DNA from: Phycicoccus sp. HDW14
GTDB lineage: Bacteria > Actinomycetota > Actinomycetes > Actinomycetales > Dermatophilaceae
Assembly: GCF_011383005.1 (NCBI RefSeq)
Contig: NZ_CP049935.1
Span: 496,001-560,000, forward strand
Length of the DNA stretch: 64,000 bases
Direction of reading: 5' to 3'
Below are positions 36,953-46,467 of this stretch, piece by piece. Position numbers and translations under genes: made by a program. Under the pieces are notes generated by a model. It did not search any database, was not told the origin of the DNA, and was given only the letters and a program-made list of their open reading frames with translations. Position 1 is the stretch's first letter; each line of letters opens with the position of its first letter.

Positions 36953-39019
36953 ATGTCCGAGAGCAGCGACGCCGTCCGTCCCGAGCGGGACCGCCCCTGG
37001 GTCATGCGCACCTACGCCGGCCACTCGAGCGCCGCCGCGAGCAACGCCCTGTACCGCCGCAACCTCGACAAGGGGCAGACCGGCCTCTCCGTCGCCTTCG
37101 ACCTGCCGACCCAGACCGGCTACGACCCCGACCACCCGCTGGCCCGCGGCGAGGTCGGCAAGGTCGGCGTGCCGGTCAGCCACGTCGGCGACATGCGCGC
37201 CCTGTTCGAGGGCATCCCGCTGTCGTCGATGAACACCTCGATGACCATCAACGCCACCGCGATGTGGCTGCTCGCGCTCTACCAGGTCGTCGCCGAGGAG
37301 CAGGCCGAGGCCGCCGGCGAGGACCCCGCCGCGGCCGTGCGCGCCCTCGCCGGCACGACGCAGAACGACATCATCAAGGAGTACCTGTCGCGGGGGACCT
37401 ACGCGTTCCCACCGGCGCCGTCGATGCGCCTGATCACCGACATGATCGCCTACACGGTCGCCGAGATCCCGCGGTGGAACCCGACCAACATCTGCAGCTA
37501 CCACCTCCAGGAGGCCGGCGCCACGCCGGTGCAGGAGATCGCCTACGCGATGTCGACGGCCATCGCCGTGCTCGACGCCGTGCGCGACTCCGGGCAGGTG
37601 CCGCCCGAGCGGTTCGGCGAGGTCGTCGCCCGGATCTCGTTCTTCGTCAACGCCGGCGTCCGCTTCGTCGAGGAGATGTGCAAGCTGCGCGCCTTCGTCC
37701 GGCTCTGGGACGAGGTCACGCTCGAGCGCTACGGCGTGCAGGACCCCAAGCACCGCCGGTTCCGGTACGGCGTGCAGGTGAACTCGTTGGGGCTCACCGA
37801 GGCCCAGCCCGAGAACAACGTCCAGCGCATCGTCCTCGAGATGCTGGCGGTCACCCTCTCCAAGGACGCCCGTGCCCGGGCCGTGCAGCTGCCGGCGTGG
37901 AACGAGGCGCTCGGGCTGCCGCGTCCGTGGGACCAGCAGTGGTCGCTGCGCATCCAGCAGGTGCTGGCCTTCGAGTCCGACCTGCTCGAGTACGACGACC
38001 TCTTCGAGGGCTCGGTCGTCGTCGAGGCCAAGGTCGCCGAGCTCGTGGCCGGGGCCACGGAGGAGATCGCCCGGGTGCAGGAGATGGGCGGCGCCGTGCC
38101 GGCCGTCGAGGGCGGCTACATGAAGTCCGAGCTCGTCTCGTCGCACGCCCGTCGCCGGGCCCGCATCGAGACCGGTGAGGAGGTCGTCGTCGGCGTCAAC
38201 CGGTTCGAGTCCACCGAGCCCAACCCGCTGACCGCCGACCTGACCACGGCCATCCAGACCGTCGACCACGACGTCGAGGAGGCGGCCGTCCGGGCCGTGC
38301 GGGCCTGGCGGGAGGAGCGGGACGCCGACCCCGAGCGCCGAGAGCGCGCCGCGACCGCCCTGGCGCAGCTGCGCGCCGACGCCGCCACCGACGCCAACCT
38401 CGTGCCGGCCACCCTCGAGTGCGCCCGGGCCGGCCTGACGACGGGGGAGTGGGCCGGGGCCCTGCGCGAGGTCTTCGGCGAGTTCCGGGCTCCGACCGGC
38501 GTCAGCGGCTCGGTCGGCACCGGCGCCGGCACCGCCGAGCTGGGTCGCGTGCGCGACCTCGTCCGCTCGACCGGCGAGGAGCTCGGCGAGAAGCTGCGTG
38601 TCCTCGTCGGCAAGCCCGGCCTCGACGGGCACTCCAACGGCGCCGAGCAGGTCGCCGTCCGCGCCCGCGACGCCGGCTTCGAGGTCGTCTACCAGGGCAT
38701 CCGGCTGACGCCCGAGCAGATCGTCGGGGCGGCGGTCGCCGAGGACGTGCACCTCGTCGGGCTCTCGATCCTCTCCGGCTCGCACATGGAGCTCGTCCCC
38801 GACGTCCTCGAGCGGATGCGGGAGGCGGGCGCCGGCGACGTCCCGGTCATCGTCGGCGGGATCATCCCCGAGGCGGACGCGGTCCGGCTCAAGGAGCTGG
38901 GGGTCGCGGAGGTCTTCACCCCGAAGGACTTCGGGCTCACCGAGATCATGGCCCGGTTCGTCGACGTCATCCGGGCCGCGCGCGGGCTCGAGCCCGTCGC
39001 GCAGCCGGTCAGCGGCTGA
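36953..39019 (+). CDS. meaA: Ethylmalonyl-CoA mutase (MeaA/Ecm), adenosylcobalamin-dependent
   Basis: 688 residues. Converts ethylmalonyl-CoA to methylsuccinyl-CoA in the ethylmalonyl-CoA pathway. The substrate barrel has VMRTYAGHSSAAASN, KGQTGLSVAFDLPTQTGYD, MNTSMTINATAMW and TQNDIIKEYLSRGTY, a set seen in MeaA rather than in true methylmalonyl-CoA mutases. The C-terminal B12 domain has the D-x-H-x-x-G motif in KPGLDGHSNGAEQ (about 563), then SILSGSHMELVP and VIVGGIIPE. Intact. Its end overlaps the convergent PfpI gene by 11 bp. PduO, Ccr, Mce and MeaB in this window complete the setting. Confidence 0.92.
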   Translation: MSESSDAVRPERDRPWVMRTYAGHSSAAASNALYRRNLDKGQTGLSVAFDLPTQTGYDPDHPLARGEVGKVGVPVSHVGDMRALFEGIPLSSMNTSMTINATAMWLLALYQVVAEEQAEAAGEDPAAAVRALAGTTQNDIIKEYLSRGTYAFPPAPSMRLITDMIAYTVAEIPRWNPTNICSYHLQEAGATPVQEIAYAMSTAIAVLDAVRDSGQVPPERFGEVVARISFFVNAGVRFVEEMCKLRAFVRLWDEVTLERYGVQDPKHRRFRYGVQVNSLGLTEAQPENNVQRIVLEMLAVTLSKDARARAVQLPAWNEALGLPRPWDQQWSLRIQQVLAFESDLLEYDDLFEGSVVVEAKVAELVAGATEEIARVQEMGGAVPAVEGGYMKSELVSSHARRRARIETGEEVVVGVNRFESTEPNPLTADLTTAIQTVDHDVEEAAVRAVRAWREERDADPERRERAATALAQLRADAATDANLVPATLECARAGLTTGEWAGALREVFGEFRAPTGVSGSVGTGAGTAELGRVRDLVRSTGEELGEKLRVLVGKPGLDGHSNGAEQVAVRARDAGFEVVYQGIRLTPEQIVGAAVAEDVHLVGLSILSGSHMELVPDVLERMREAGAGDVPVIVGGIIPEADAVRLKELGVAEVFTPKDFGLTEIMARFVDVIRAARGLEPVAQPVSG

Positions 39020-39554
39020 GCGCGTCGGTCAGGGCCTTCCCGAAGGCGGGGAGGTCGTCGGGGTTGCGGCTCGTGATGAGGTTGTCGTCGACGACGACCT
39101 CGCTGTCCTCCCACGTCGCACCGGCGTTGCGCAGGTCGGTCTGCAGGCTCGGCCACGAGGTGACGGTGCGACCGCGGACGACGTCGGCCTCGATGAGGGT
39201 CCACGGGGCGTGGCAGATGGCGGCGACGGGCTTGCCCGACTCCATGAACGTGCGCACGAACGAGACGACGTCGGAGTCGGTGCGCAGGGCGTCGGGGTTC
39301 GCGACGCCGCCGGGCAGTACCAGGGCGTCGTAGTCGCCGACCTCGGCCTCGGCGACGGTGACGTCGACGGGGAAGGTGTCGCCCTTGTCGAGGTGGTCGA
39401 AGGCCTGCACCTCGCCGGACTCGGTCGAGACGAGGACGGGGGTGTGGCCGGCCTGCTCGACGGCCTTCCAGGGCTCGGTGAGCTCGACCTGCTCGATGCC
39501 CTCGGTGGCGACGAGGAAGGCGACCTTGCGGCTGGTGTTCGTGGTGTCGGTCAT
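39009..39554 (-). CDS. DJ-1/PfpI family protein
   Basis: 181 residues. Glutamine amidotransferase-like fold with the nucleophile Cys in AAICHAPWTLIEAD (elbow A-I-C-H) and the PfpI features VALVLPGGVANPD-like (DALVLPGGVANPD) and SWPSLQTDLRNAGATWED. These proteins are described as stress proteins with deglycase or protease activity, which is disputed. Convergent with meaA. Confidence 0.87.
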   Translation of the reverse strand: MTDTTNTSRKVAFLVATEGIEQVELTEPWKAVEQAGHTPVLVSTESGEVQAFDHLDKGDTFPVDVTVAEAEVGDYDALVLPGGVANPDALRTDSDVVSFVRTFMESGKPVAAICHAPWTLIEADVVRGRTVTSWPSLQTDLRNAGATWEDSEVVVDDNLITSRNPDDLPAFGKALTDALSR

Positions 39555-39617
39555 GCTGGGACGCCTACCCGGGAGCGCCGACGGGCAAACCGCGCCGTCG
39601 GCCGGGGCGGCAGCGGG

Positions 39618-40313
39618 TCAGAACAGGCGGTGCTCGCTGGTGTCGATGCCCTTGAGCGCGTCGTAGTCGAGGACGACGCAGCGGATGCCGCGGTCCTCGG
39701 CGAGCGTGCGGGCCTGCGGCTTGATGACCTGGGCCGCGAAGACCCCCGTGACCGGCGCCAGGTGCGGGTCGCGGTTCATCAGCTCGAGGTAGCGGGTCAG
39801 CTGCTCGACGCCGTCGATGTCGCCGCGGCGCTTGATCTCGACGGCCACGTGGCCCCCGGAGGCGTCGCGGCAGAGGATGTCGACGGGGCCGATGGCCGTC
39901 ATGTACTCGCGCCGGCCGAGCGTCCAGCCGTCGCCGAGGGTCGTGATGTGCTCGGCGAGCAGCTTCTGCAGGTGGGCCTCGACCCCGTCCTTGACCAGAC
40001 CGGGGTCGACGCCGAGGTCGTGGGAGACGTCGCTGTGCACCTCGTGGAGGCGCACACGCAGCCGGTCCTCGGACTTCGCGTGCTGCACGACCCAGACCGC
40101 CGTGACGCCGTCGTCGACCTCGGTCTCGTCGGGTGCGACCTCGGCCATCGCGCACGGGGGCGACATCCAGTTCAGCGGCTTGTAGGACCCGCCGTCGGAG
40201 TGCACGAGCACCGAGCCGTCGGCCTTGACGAGGAGGAGACGGGTGGCCAGGGGGAGGTGCGCCGACAGGCGTCCCTCGTAGTCGACCGAGCACGTCGCGA
40301 TGACCATCCGCAC
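39618..40313 (-). CDS. nucS: Mismatch-specific endonuclease NucS
   Basis: 231 residues. Makes double-strand cuts at mismatches and replaces MutS/MutL in Actinobacteria. The N-terminal DNA-binding domain has [14 protein letters not shown], and the RecB-like nuclease core has [38 protein letters not shown]. The D and the E-x-K of the catalytic motif are present. The GTG start at 40313 gives the family start [12 protein letters not shown]. Intact. Confidence 0.94.
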   Translation of the reverse strand: MRMVIATCSVDYEGRLSAHLPLATRLLLVKADGSVLVHSDGGSYKPLNWMSPPCAMAEVAPDETEVDDGVTAVWVVQHAKSEDRLRVRLHEVHSDVSHDLGVDPGLVKDGVEAHLQKLLAEHITTLGDGWTLGRREYMTAIGPVDILCRDASGGHVAVEIKRRGDIDGVEQLTRYLELMNRDPHLAPVTGVFAAQVIKPQARTLAEDRGIRCVVLDYDALKGIDTSEHRLF

Positions 40314-40390
40314 GAGCGAGCACCCTACCGACACCGGAGGCCTTGCCGCCCGGCCGGTGCCGACGCACACTGGACCCAGAGGTGAGGCCG

Positions 40391-40846
40391 ATGCGGGCAG
40401 CGCTGCTCATGGCGTTCTTCGTCGCGCTGCCCGGAGCCGTGTACATCCTCGGTGTGCAGGGCATGCACTGGTTCACCGGCGGCCCGACTCCTCGCCCCCT
40501 GGCCGCCCTCGGACGAGTCGGCCGTCGCGCCGGGTCACGGTGCACGGGCGTCCTCGAGGGGCTCGAGCGGGTCGGCCTCCTCGACCGCCGGCGACGCGAG
40601 CCCGTGCCCACCGTCCTGCTCGTCCTCGAGCTGCGGCGCCTGGCCGTCGAGGTGCGGCGCATCGAGGCCGGCGACCAGCCGCACCCGGCGGCCCGCATCG
40701 CCGCTGCGCTCGCCGCCTACGACCACGTGCTCGTCCAGCTGTGCTCACGCGCCGAGGTCCCGACACCCATCGGCCTGCTGCCGCTCGACCCCCGCGACCG
40801 GGTGGGGCTGGAGGCCGAGCTCGTCGCCTCCGGTGTCGAGTGGTGA
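40391..40846 (+). CDS. Hypothetical protein with one N-terminal membrane helix
   Basis: 151 residues. A hydrophobic segment (about 3-24) is followed by an Arg/Leu-rich cytoplasmic helical region that ends with the phrase [21 protein letters not shown] do not recognise the family. It is divergent from nucS, whose start is 77 bases away, and is followed after 102 bases by the dehydrogenase gene. Confidence 0.65.
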   Translation: MRAALLMAFFVALPGAVYILGVQGMHWFTGGPTPRPLAALGRVGRRAGSRCTGVLEGLERVGLLDRRRREPVPTVLLVLELRRLAVEVRRIEAGDQPHPAARIAAALAAYDHVLVQLCSRAEVPTPIGLLPLDPRDRVGLEAELVASGVEW

Positions 40847-40948
40847 CGGGGCTCACGCGGGCCGCCCGTCCCCGGCAGCCTCGGGGGTAAGCAGCGTCAC
40901 GCGCCGGGGCGGTCGTGGCTCCCCGGGGGCTCTGGAAGGATCGTCGCC

Positions 40949-42727
40949 ATGACGCGTGACTTCACCAGTGTGGGTGTGATCGGACTCGGCACGATGGGCG
41001 CCGGCATCGTGGAGGTGTTCGCCCGCAACGGCATCGACGTCTTCGCGGTCGAGGTCGACGAGGCCGGCGTGGCCCACGGCCGGGAGATCCTCGCCGGCAG
41101 CACGGGCCGCGCCCTGCGCCGCGAGAAGATCACCCAGGAGCAGCACGACGCCCTCCACGCCCGGGTCACCTTCACGACCTCGCTCGACGACCTCGCGGGC
41201 TGCCAGCTCGTCGTCGAGGCCGTGCCCGAGCACCTCGACCTCAAGAAGGAGATCTTCGGCCGGCTCGACCAGATCGTCTCGCCCGAGGCCGTGCTCGCCA
41301 CGAACACCTCCTCGCTGCCGGTCACCGAGATCGCCGTCGCCACCTCCAACCCCAAGCGCGTCGTCGGGATGCACTTCTTCAACCCGGCGCCGGTGCAGCA
41401 GTTCGTCGAGGTCATCCGCACCGTCATCACCGCCGACGACGTCTTCGAGGACGTCAGGGCGCTCGCCGAGCGGCTCGGCAAGAAGCCGGTCGTCGTCGGC
41501 GACAAGGCCGGCTTCATCGCCAACCGCCTGCTCTTCGGCTACCTCAACCACGCCGTCGCGATGTACGAGGGCCGCTACGCCACCCGCGAGGACCTCGACG
41601 CCGCGATGCGCTTCGGCTGCGGCTACCCGATGGGCCCGCTCCAGCTGCTCGACCTCATCGGCCTCGACACCGCGTACGAGATCCTCGACACGATGTACAA
41701 GCAGGGCCGCGACCGCCTGCACGCGCCGAGCCCGATCATCAAGCAGATGGTCAGCGCCGGCCTGCTCGGGCGCAAGTCCGGTCGGGGCTTCTACACCTAC
41801 GCCGGCCCCGGGTCGCCCGAGGTCGTCGCCGACGCGCAGACGCCGGCCGGGGGAGTGCCCGACGGGGTCGCCCTGCGCGACGTCGCGTCCGTCGGCGTCG
41901 TCGGCAGCGGGACGATGGCGACCGGCATCATCGAGGTCTTCGCCAAGGCCGGGTACCCGGTGACCTTCGTCGCCCGCTCCGAGGAGAAGGTCGCGGGCGT
42001 CGTGACCGCCCTCGGCCGCAGCTGCGCTCGCGCCGTCGAGAAGGGCCGGATGGAGCAGGCCGACGCCGACGCGCTGCTCGGACGGGTCGCGGGCGCCACC
42101 GGGCGCGAGGCGCTCGCCGACGTCGACCTCGTCGTCGAGGCCGTCGCCGAGGACCTGGCCGTCAAGCAGGACCTGTTCCGCGACCTCGACCGGATCTGCA
42201 AGCCCGGTGCCGTGCTCGCGACGACCACCTCGTCGCTGCCGATCATCGACTGCGCCAAGGTCACCTCGCGCCCGCAGGACGTCATCGGGATGCACTTCTT
42301 CAACCCGGCGCAGGTGATGAAGCTCGTCGAGGTCGTGCACACGGTGACGACCGCGCCCGAGGTGCTGGCCACGGTGCAGGACCTGTGCGCGAAGGTCGGC
42401 AAGGTCGCCGTCACGTGCGCCGATCGCAGCGGCTTCATCGTCAACGCGCTGCTCTTCCCGTACCTCAACGACGCCGTGAAGATGCTCGAGGCCAACTACG
42501 CGACGGCCGACGACATCGACACCGCGATGAAGACCGGCTGTGGGCTGCCCATGGGGCCGTTCGAGCTGCTCGACGTCGTCGGGCTCGACGTGTCGCTGGC
42601 CATCGAGCGCGAGCTGTACGTCGAGTTCCGCGAGCGCGGCTTCGCGCCGGCGCCGCTGCTCGAGCACCTCGTGACGGCCGGCTACCTCGGCCGCAAGTCC
42701 GGCCGCGGGTTCCGCACCTACGCCTGA
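40949..42727 (+). CDS. Fused double 3-hydroxybutyryl-CoA dehydrogenase
   Basis: 592 residues made of two complete 3-hydroxyacyl-CoA dehydrogenase modules in a row (about 1-290 and 308-592), while the usual enzyme has one of about 285. Each module has the NAD loop (GLGTMGAG; GSGTMATG), the catalytic His-Asn (MHFFNPAPVQ; MHFFNPAQVM), the V-V-E-A-V motif and a C-terminal LGRKSGRGF. Both look active. It would reduce acetoacetyl-CoA or oxidise 3-hydroxybutyryl-CoA, supplying the crotonyl-CoA route used by Ccr elsewhere in this window. The DNA of the two halves has diverged, so it is not an assembly duplication. Confidence 0.9.
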   Translation: MTRDFTSVGVIGLGTMGAGIVEVFARNGIDVFAVEVDEAGVAHGREILAGSTGRALRREKITQEQHDALHARVTFTTSLDDLAGCQLVVEAVPEHLDLKKEIFGRLDQIVSPEAVLATNTSSLPVTEIAVATSNPKRVVGMHFFNPAPVQQFVEVIRTVITADDVFEDVRALAERLGKKPVVVGDKAGFIANRLLFGYLNHAVAMYEGRYATREDLDAAMRFGCGYPMGPLQLLDLIGLDTAYEILDTMYKQGRDRLHAPSPIIKQMVSAGLLGRKSGRGFYTYAGPGSPEVVADAQTPAGGVPDGVALRDVASVGVVGSGTMATGIIEVFAKAGYPVTFVARSEEKVAGVVTALGRSCARAVEKGRMEQADADALLGRVAGATGREALADVDLVVEAVAEDLAVKQDLFRDLDRICKPGAVLATTTSSLPIIDCAKVTSRPQDVIGMHFFNPAQVMKLVEVVHTVTTAPEVLATVQDLCAKVGKVAVTCADRSGFIVNALLFPYLNDAVKMLEANYATADDIDTAMKTGCGLPMGPFELLDVVGLDVSLAIERELYVEFRERGFAPAPLLEHLVTAGYLGRKSGRGFRTYA

Positions 42728-42742
42728 GCTCGTTCTTGCCGC

Positions 42743-42800
42743 CGAGAGGAGGCACCACGCAGGCGCACGGCGCGCATCCTCTGCGTGCTGCCTCCTCTCG
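42743..42800. repeat. Long palindromic element R1
   Basis: Arms of 20 bp (42743-42762 and 42781-42800), starting CGAGAGGAGGCACCACGCAG, are complementary at 19 of 20 positions around an 18-base loop that ends GCGCATCCT. It fills the gap between two convergent stop codons, so it may serve as a terminator there. A close copy, R2, lies on the other side of the DUF559 gene. Confidence 0.85.
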
Positions 42801-42823
42801 AGGGGCGGGGTCCCCGCGCCGGG

Positions 42824-43779
42824 TCACGGGAGCCGGAGCGTCGAGACATCGAGCCCCAGCTCGCGGGCGAACCGCAGGAGCAGGGCCCGGCGTCGCAGGG
42901 GGTCGTGGTGGTCCTCGGCGAAGATCTCGCGCACCGTCCAGTCCTCGTCGCCGAGCAGGCCGTTGCGGTGCGCGTCGGCGCTGCGGGCCGCCCGGGTGCC
43001 GTGCACATCACCCTGGTACTCCCCGACCACCCGTTGCTCGCGCCACACGAGGTCGCCCTCACCGATCCATCCGCCCCCGGTGTGAACAGGGGTGCGCACG
43101 GTTCCGGCTCGGGGAACCCCGCGTCGACGAAGAGCAGACGGCTGCGCGACTCCATGGGGGAGCGCACACCGGGGCGGACGAGGGCCAGGGCGTCGTCGAG
43201 GACGCGCCGTCCACGCGGGGATCCCCGTGCCTCGAGCGCGCGACGCAGCGGGACGACGGCCGCGTCGACGTCGAGCGCGGTGCGACGGACGCCGGGTGGC
43301 GCCCAGAGGGTCGCGACGGCGTCGCCGGCGACGACGAGGTCGTCGCGGCCCGGGCGAGACGCCCTCACGTCGCCGAGGTCCACCCACGTGTCCGCGAGCG
43401 AGGTGACCCGGAGGCCGTCGAGCTCGTGGACGTCGCGACGCTCCAGACCCCGGTGGCTGCGACACCCGGCTCGCTCGACGTAGCCGCGGCCGGAGGTGCG
43501 CATGACGTCGAGGAGCTCGTCGCGCTCGAGCGCCGCGGGCAGGGGGATGCCCCAGAGGCGGGCCGCCGTCACGTGCGAGAAGGCGCAGTCCTCGGGGAGC
43601 GCCAGCGCGAAGGCCCGGGCTCGCTCGCGCAGGTCGGCGGGCCGGTACAGGGAGCGCACACCCTCGGTGACCCGGACGAGGCGCTCGTCGCGCCAGTCGT
43701 GGTCCGACATCCCCAGCGCCCGGGCCGACCCGAGCGACAGGGCGCCGCCCGGCAGCGGCGGCAGGCGGCGGGGAGGCAT
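42824..43779 (-). CDS. DUF559 (Vsr-like nuclease fold) protein with AbiEi-like N-terminus (frameshifted)
   Basis: 318 residues after repair. An N-terminal helix-turn-helix-like region (RDERLVRVTEGVRSLYRP) resembles the leader domain of AbiEi-type proteins. The C-terminal DUF559 domain is related to very-short-patch-repair endonucleases (GEGDLVWREQRVVGEYQGD, then WTVREIFAEDHHDP), with D and E at the expected acidic sites. The break is at the C5 run 43074-43078; one base restores FTPGGGWIGEGDL. Substrate unknown. It is bracketed by palindromes R1 and R2, and is not in an operon. Confidence 0.78.
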
Positions 43780-43830
43780 GCCCCGAGCATGGCGTCCGGA
43801 CGCAACGGGGGCGGGGCGTCATCCACAGGC

Positions 43831-43894
43831 CCCCGAGAGGAGGCAACACGCAGGGATCGGGGCGCATCCGTCTGCGTGTTGCCTCCTTTCGGGG
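43831..43894. repeat. Long palindromic element R2
   Basis: Arms of 23 bp (43831-43853 and 43872-43894) around an 18-base loop, with one mismatch. It shares GAGAGGAGGCA, CACGCAG and the loop end GCGCATCC with R1, in the same orientation. It lies in the 207-base divergent gap between the DUF559 start and the next gene, where a terminator would not be expected. Confidence 0.88.
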
Positions 43895-43986
43895 CCAGAT
43901 GCGAGGTCCCGGGGTGAGGGAACGGGCGCCGGATGCGGGGCGAGGGTGGGGACGGAGGGGCGGTGGGCAGCCCCTAGGCTCGGCCC

Positions 43987-46452
43987 GTGAGTGCTGCACC
44001 GCTGCCGTCCCGCGCCCGTGTCGTCGTCATCGGGGGCGGGGTCATCGGGACCTCCATCGCCTACCACCTGGCCCACGCCGGCGAGCGCGACGTCGTCGTC
44101 CTCGAGCGCGACCGGCTGACCTCGGGCACCACGTGGCACGCCGCCGGCCTGATGACCTGCTTCGGCTCCTTCAGCGAGACGAGCACCCGGCTGCGGCTGT
44201 ACTCGCGCGACCTCTACGGCCGGCTCGAGGCCGAGACCGGGCAGTCGACCGGGTTCAAGCCGGTCGGGCTCGTCGAGGCCGCCGCCGACCGCGACCGGCT
44301 CGAGGAGTACCGCCGCGTGGCGACCTTCCAGCGCCGTCTCGGGCTCGAGGTCGAGGAGGTGTCGCCGGCGGAGATGGCCGCGCTCTTCCCGCTCGCCCGC
44401 ACCGACGACCTCGTCGGCGGCTTCCACGTGCCGGACGACGGGCGCGTCAACCCGGTCGACCTGACGATGGCCCTGGCCAAGGGGGCCCGGGCCCTGGGCG
44501 TGCGCGTGGTCGAGGGCGTGCGGGTCGAGCAGGTGACCACCCGCCCCCGCGGTGCCGTCGAGGAGGTCACCGGTGTGGTCACCGACCGCGGCACCATCGA
44601 GTGCGAGGTCGTCGTCAACGCCGCCGGGATGTGGGCCCGCGAGCTCGCCGCCGCCAACGGCGTCGTCGTGCCCAACCAGGCCGCCGAGCACTACTACCTC
44701 GTCACCGAGCCGATCGACGGGATGAGCCCCGACGCCCCGGTCTTCGAGGACCCCGCCTCCTACGGGTACTACCGCGAGGAGGGCGGCGGCATGATGGTCG
44801 GCCTCTTCGAGCCGGTGGCCGCGTCGTGGAAGGTCGAGGGCATCCCGCGCGACTTCTCCTTCGGCACCCTCCCGCCGGACACCGACCGGGTCGGGCCGTT
44901 CCTCGAGAAGGCGATGGCCCGCGTGCCGGTCGTCGAGACCGCCGGCATCCGCACCTTCTTCTGCGGCCCCGAGTCGTTCACGCCCGACCTGTCGCCGGCC
45001 GTCGGCGAGGCCCCGGGCATCCACGGCTACTTCGTCTGCGCCGGGCTGAACTCGGTCGGCATCCTGTCGGCCGGGGGGCTGGGCCGGGTCGTCGCGCACT
45101 GGGTGGTCTCCGGGACGCCCGACGTCGACGTCACCGGCATCGACGTCGCCCGCTTCCGCGACTGGCAGCTGCTGCCCGAGCACCGGCGCGACCGGACGGC
45201 CGAGGTGCTCGGCACCGTCTACGCCGCGCACACGCCCGGCGTCCAGCTGACCACCTCGCGCGGGGTGTTTCGTTCGCCCGTGCACGACCGGCTCGTCGGC
45301 GCGGGCGCCTACCTGCGCGACGTCTCCGGCTGGGAGTCGCCGGCCTGGTACGCCGGCCCCGGCGAGCAGCCCACCGCGGAGCCGACCTGGGGACGGGCCC
45401 CGTGGTTCACGCACTGGGAGGCCGAGCACCGCGCGGTGCGGGAGGCGGCCGGTCTGTTCGACATGTCGTTCATGACCAAGCTCTCCGTCCGCGGCCCCGA
45501 CGCCGTGCGTGTCGTCGACCGGCTCTCGGCCGGGGACGTGTCCACCGACGGACGGATCACCTACACGCAGTGGCTCGCCGAGGACGGCGGGGTCGTCGCC
45601 GACCTCACGGTCACCCGGCTGACCGAGGACGACGTGCTCGTCGTCGCGTCCGACACCGCGCGCGGACAGGTCGAGGGCCTGCTGCGCCGGGGCCTGGGCG
45701 ACCTCGACGCCACCGTCACCGACCGCACCGAGGAGCTGGCGATGCTCAGCCTCCAGGGACCGACGTCTCGTCAGGTGCTGGAAACCGTTGCGCCGGAGGC
45801 CGACTGGAGCGCCGATGCCTTCGCGTTCCGCGACGTGCGCCCGGTGCGGCTGGCCGGCGTCGACGTCCTCGCGGCCCGCATCACCTACGTCGGCGAGCTG
45901 GGCTGGGAGCTCTACGTCCCGGCGGTGGACGCCGAGCGGGTCTGGGACGCCGTCGTCGGGGCCGGCGCACCCCTGGGGCTGCGACCCGCCGGCCTGGCCG
46001 CGCTCGGCAGCCTGCGCCTCGAGAAGGGCTACCGCGACTTCGGGCACGACCTCGACAACACCGACGACGTGTGGGGCGCGGGCCTCGGGTTCGCGGTGGC
46101 CCTCGACAAGCCCGGCGGCTTCGTCGGTCACGCGGCGACCGCGGCCGCCAAGGAGCGGGGGACGCCGCACCACCGCATCGTCTCGGTCGTCCTCGACGAC
46201 CCCGAACCGCTGCTCTTCCACGGCGAGGTGCTGCTGCGCGACGGCGTGGCCGTGGGCGACGTCCGCTCCGGCTCCTACGGCTGGACGGTCGGCGGCGCGG
46301 TGGGGCTGGCCGGGGTCGGGACCGACGGCCCGGTCACCGCCGACTGGCTGCGCGAGGGGCGCTGGGAGGTCGACGTCGCCGGAACGCGCGTGCCGGCCAC
46401 CGTCACCCTCCGTCCGCCGTACGACCCCTCGTCCGCGCGCGTGCGGGCCTGA
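43987..46452 (+). CDS. FAD-dependent oxidoreductase fused to GcvT domain (dimethylglycine/sarcosine dehydrogenase-like)
   Basis: 821 residues. An N-terminal DAO-type FAD domain (VVVIGGGVIGTSIAYHLA; RDRLTSGTTWHAAGLMT with the His-containing flavin site) is followed by an FAO_M linker and C-terminal GcvT and GcvT-C domains (FDMSFMTKLSVRGPDA; YVGELGWELYVP; LRLEKGYRDFGHDLDN). This architecture demethylates N-methylated glycines and passes the one-carbon unit to tetrahydrofolate. The exact substrate is open. GTG start at 43987. Intact. Confidence 0.9.
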   Translation: MSAAPLPSRARVVVIGGGVIGTSIAYHLAHAGERDVVVLERDRLTSGTTWHAAGLMTCFGSFSETSTRLRLYSRDLYGRLEAETGQSTGFKPVGLVEAAADRDRLEEYRRVATFQRRLGLEVEEVSPAEMAALFPLARTDDLVGGFHVPDDGRVNPVDLTMALAKGARALGVRVVEGVRVEQVTTRPRGAVEEVTGVVTDRGTIECEVVVNAAGMWARELAAANGVVVPNQAAEHYYLVTEPIDGMSPDAPVFEDPASYGYYREEGGGMMVGLFEPVAASWKVEGIPRDFSFGTLPPDTDRVGPFLEKAMARVPVVETAGIRTFFCGPESFTPDLSPAVGEAPGIHGYFVCAGLNSVGILSAGGLGRVVAHWVVSGTPDVDVTGIDVARFRDWQLLPEHRRDRTAEVLGTVYAAHTPGVQLTTSRGVFRSPVHDRLVGAGAYLRDVSGWESPAWYAGPGEQPTAEPTWGRAPWFTHWEAEHRAVREAAGLFDMSFMTKLSVRGPDAVRVVDRLSAGDVSTDGRITYTQWLAEDGGVVADLTVTRLTEDDVLVVASDTARGQVEGLLRRGLGDLDATVTDRTEELAMLSLQGPTSRQVLETVAPEADWSADAFAFRDVRPVRLAGVDVLAARITYVGELGWELYVPAVDAERVWDAVVGAGAPLGLRPAGLAALGSLRLEKGYRDFGHDLDNTDDVWGAGLGFAVALDKPGGFVGHAATAAAKERGTPHHRIVSVVLDDPEPLLFHGEVLLRDGVAVGDVRSGSYGWTVGGAVGLAGVGTDGPVTADWLREGRWEVDVAGTRVPATVTLRPPYDPSSARVRA

Positions 46453-46467
46453 CGGGACACTGGAGGG

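Noticed and set aside
40949..42727. The double dehydrogenase as an assembly duplication
   Set aside because: The two halves differ throughout at DNA and protein level, and the linker is continuous and in frame.
42743..43894. R1 and R2 as a CRISPR array or insertion-sequence ends
   Set aside because: Only two copies about 1 kb apart, each itself palindromic and in the same orientation; there is no transposase between them and no target duplication was seen.
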